Origin: Chitinophagaceae bacterium IBVUCB2
GTDB lineage: Bacteria > Bacteroidota > Bacteroidia > Chitinophagales > Chitinophagaceae
Direction: 5' to 3'
DNA length: 64,000 bases
NCBI GenBank assembly: GCA_002127295.1
Contig: NFUV01000002.1
Span: 124,001-188,000 of the forward strand
Under the pieces are notes generated by a model. The model was not told the DNA's origin and did not search any database. It saw nothing but the letters and a program-made list of their open reading frames with translations. This document shows positions 62,268 through 64,000 of the stretch, one piece after another (position 1 is the stretch's first letter; every line of letters begins with the position of its first letter). Both the position numbers and the translations under genes were made by a program.

Positions 62268-63606
62268 AAAATCCTTTTTTCTCCTCAGGAACTTTTGGAG
62301 TTGTCTTCTGAGTAAAAAGAGTCGGGGTTACTTTTTTGGGATCACCCTGGTACACCCAGGTAATATTGTTGATATATTTTTTAAAGGCATTATTGATATC
62401 TGCTACTGTAACTTTTTTCATGTCGTTACTGATAGTGTTACTGCGTCTCCAGTTACCATGTATAACTTCATTGGCTGCGAATGAGGAGGCTTGTGCTTCA
62501 TTTGTTTCCTGGCGATAGAACACACCAGTAATATAACCGGTTTTCTCATTCTTCAATTCATCTTCAGTAAAACCTTCCTGTTTTACCCTTTCTATTAACT
62601 GGCGGGCAACAGCAATGTATTTGTTGGGGTCAGTAGTGGTTACATAAATATTAGAATAGGAAGTAGTACCTGCACTGAACCAAGCACCGGGTGCATAAGA
62701 AAGACCATTCTTTGTCCTTATTTCAATAAAATGTTTGTTACTGAAAATTCGCATGGCTAAAACAAATGCATTAAAGTCTGGTGAGCCGGGTTGTGGTCCG
62801 CTGGTAATTCCCTGCACATAGTTTGTTGCATTCTCTCTTTCCTTTGGTTTAAATGTGCTTGCAGTTGGCGAATAGCTTGCTTTTGCAGATTTGTATGGAT
62901 TGCCTGCAGGAACCCTCGCCAATAATTCCTTTACCTTTTCTTCAATTAGTTTTTTATCAAGATCTGCTACTATTACAATTACCAATCTTGATTTGGTGAA
63001 AATAGACTGCCAGTAAGCTTTTGTAGCCGCAGCCGTAAGTGCCGTTACTGTTTCAACGGTTCCGGCAGGGTCTTTTGCATAATTTTTTCCTGCAAAGGCT
63101 GTTTGTTTTGCCATTTTATCTATAGCAGCATCAGGGTTTGATTCATTAGCACGGATGCCATTAATGGCATCTTGTTTTATACGGTCAAACTCTTTTGCAT
63201 CAAAAGCAGGGGTGGTGAGTGCAGCAGTGTATAATGGCCATACTGTTTCAAAATCACTTTTAATACAGTTCATACTGAAATTTCCGAAATCCATATTCGT
63301 ACTCCCATACATTTGGGCACTTACCTTATCCAACTTGTCTTTGAAACTGTTTTTATTATCACTGGCTGTACCACATTCAGTAAGAGCAGTAAAAGCAAGA
63401 CTTTCTATGCCGGCTTTTGTTACAGGGTAATTCTCAACTCCACCTTTAACAATGGTTTGAACAACTACAATATCATTGCCGCTGGGTTGTACAATTACTT
63501 TTACACCGTTTACAATCATTTCATACGCCTGACCCATCTGTGCGTACAGGCTGGCTGGTAATGTTGCAATGAGTACTATTAATATATATTGAAATATTTT
63601 TTTCAT
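62266..63606 (-). CDS. M16 family peptidase-like protein, zinc motif lost
   Basis: 446 residues. Signal peptide ending SLYAQ, then an M16 fold: VNGVKVIVQPSGND, the inner repeat, SRLVIVIVADLD, RIFSNKHFIEIRTKNGLSYAPGAW. At the place of the HxxEH zinc motif the sequence reads AGIESLAFTALTECGTA, without the histidines, so this is most likely the non-catalytic partner. M16 proteases of this kind form pairs with one active subunit, here the upstream gene cut by the window end. Confidence 0.85.
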   Translation of the reverse strand: MKKIFQYILIVLIATLPASLYAQMGQAYEMIVNGVKVIVQPSGNDIVVVQTIVKGGVENYPVTKAGIESLAFTALTECGTASDNKNSFKDKLDKVSAQMYGSTNMDFGNFSMNCIKSDFETVWPLYTAALTTPAFDAKEFDRIKQDAINGIRANESNPDAAIDKMAKQTAFAGKNYAKDPAGTVETVTALTAAATKAYWQSIFTKSRLVIVIVADLDKKLIEEKVKELLARVPAGNPYKSAKASYSPTASTFKPKERENATNYVQGITSGPQPGSPDFNAFVLAMRIFSNKHFIEIRTKNGLSYAPGAWFSAGTTSYSNIYVTTTDPNKYIAVARQLIERVKQEGFTEDELKNEKTGYITGVFYRQETNEAQASSFAANEVIHGNWRRSNTISNDMKKVTVADINNAFKKYINNITWVYQGDPKKVTPTLFTQKTTPKVPEEKKGF

Positions 63607-63616
63607 AGCAGTAGTA

Positions 63617-64000
63617 TTACTTTTTAAAGTATTCGCCGGGGTTTAATTGTTTATTCATTTCGCTGCTGATTATCATGCCGGCCACATATGGTTTATTGAC
63701 AAGATATTTATTTGCATATTCCTGGAGTTGTTGCTTGGTTACTTTCATGCAAGCATCTGTATAATCTGTATAATACGAAAGAGAAGTGCTGCACCATTGG
63801 TAAGTAACTTGCGAGGCCAGGGAAGAAGGTTTCTCTGTACTTCTGATCTGGTTTCTGCGAATAATATCTTTTGCCGTAGCTAATTGCTCATCCGTAAAAT
63901 AATCTGCATTCCCCAGCATGCTTATTTGTCGTTTGATCTCATCATTACATTCTTTTAATTTAGTAGGATTCGGAACCACAAAAATTGAAACAGGGCCTGC
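63617..64000 (-). CDS. M16 family peptidase, C-terminal part only
   Basis: The frame is open from the window end to the stop at 63617 (about 127 codons; the start and any zinc motif are outside). The visible end (LGNADYFTDEQLATAKDIIRR, VTYQWCSTSLSYYTDYTDA, VTKQQLQEYANKYLVNKPY) matches the C-terminal repeat of M16 peptidases. 10 bases upstream of the partner gene at 62266, so co-transcribed. Probably the catalytic member. Confidence 0.82.
   Translation of the reverse strand, partial: AGPVSIFVVPNPTKLKECNDEIKRQISMLGNADYFTDEQLATAKDIIRRNQIRSTEKPSSLASQVTYQWCSTSLSYYTDYTDACMKVTKQQLQEYANKYLVNKPYVAGMIISSEMNKQLNPGEYFKK

Overview
The window is a 64 kb piece of chromosome from a Bacteroidota bacterium, most likely Chitinophagaceae or a close relative. 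This is an inference from gene content: PorT and a C-terminal type IX secretion (T9SS) sorting domain, menaquinone rather than ubiquinone biosynthesis context, an atpD-atpC pair separated from the other ATP synthase genes, Bacteroidota-type promoters (TTG, 20 bases, TAnnTTTG) and a division cluster with the order usual in the phylum. I saw no rRNA, tRNA, CRISPR array or transposase.

Region 1 (1-1350): the 5' part of a DinB-like gene and a divergent GlxA-type AraC regulator.

Region 2 (1437-12939) is the remarkable part. Read on the minus strand it is an integron-like structure: a tyrosine recombinase (11704-12921), a lone core site GTTGGGC about 100 bases past the recombinase stop (attI-like), then four gene cassettes all in the recombinase's orientation. 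Each ends in a roughly 195-base imperfect inverted repeat with outer RYYYAAC/GTTRRRY-type cores and a second inner stem, which is the architecture of attC sites. The two outer cores of any one linear site do not match each other, but the 5' core of each cassette is complementary to the 3' core of the same cassette. This is what a circular cassette leaves when inserted at the R' core. Cassettes 1, 3 and 4 carry single small genes (secreted protein, acidic unknown, TIMP/NTR-like secreted protein). Cassette 2 is about 7.9 kb and carries a four-gene restriction-modification-like operon (two methyltransferase-like subunits, a GIY-YIG/SF2 helicase, a GmrSD-like DUF262/HNH protein), with a related hairpin at each end. 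The recombinase lacks the extra segment that defines IntI, so this looks like an integron-type system built on a different recombinase, in the recombinase-first, same-strand layout.

Region 3 (12965-20700): porT and ubiE/menG, engB, small membrane or exported proteins, a YkuK-like protein, a T9SS-exported metzincin, a CoA-binding protein, and a GbsR/MarR regulator with two membrane proteins under a perfect 22-base palindrome.

Region 4 (20702-33700): a phosphoesterase/beta-propeller fusion, pyruvate dehydrogenase E2, dnaX, a GNAT-like protein, an MsbA-like ABC exporter, and a surface-glycan group of two paralogous divergent glycosyltransferases plus two methyltransferase-like genes.

Region 5 (33764-40310): atpD-atpC, a DUF4197 lipoprotein, YqgE/AlgH, a sensor kinase, queA and a DUF3052 protein.

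Region 6 (40500-57690): the complete dcw cluster mraZ-rsmH-ftsL-ftsI-murE-mraY-murD-ftsW-murG-murC-ftsQ-ftsA-ftsZ, with probable MraZ boxes in front and a strong terminator after an unusually long ftsZ. It builds lipid II and the divisome as one transcription unit.

Region 7 (57770-64000): exported HYR and barrel-like proteins, an ABC transporter pair, a TIGR01777 epimerase-like protein and a pair of M16 peptidase genes cut by the window end.
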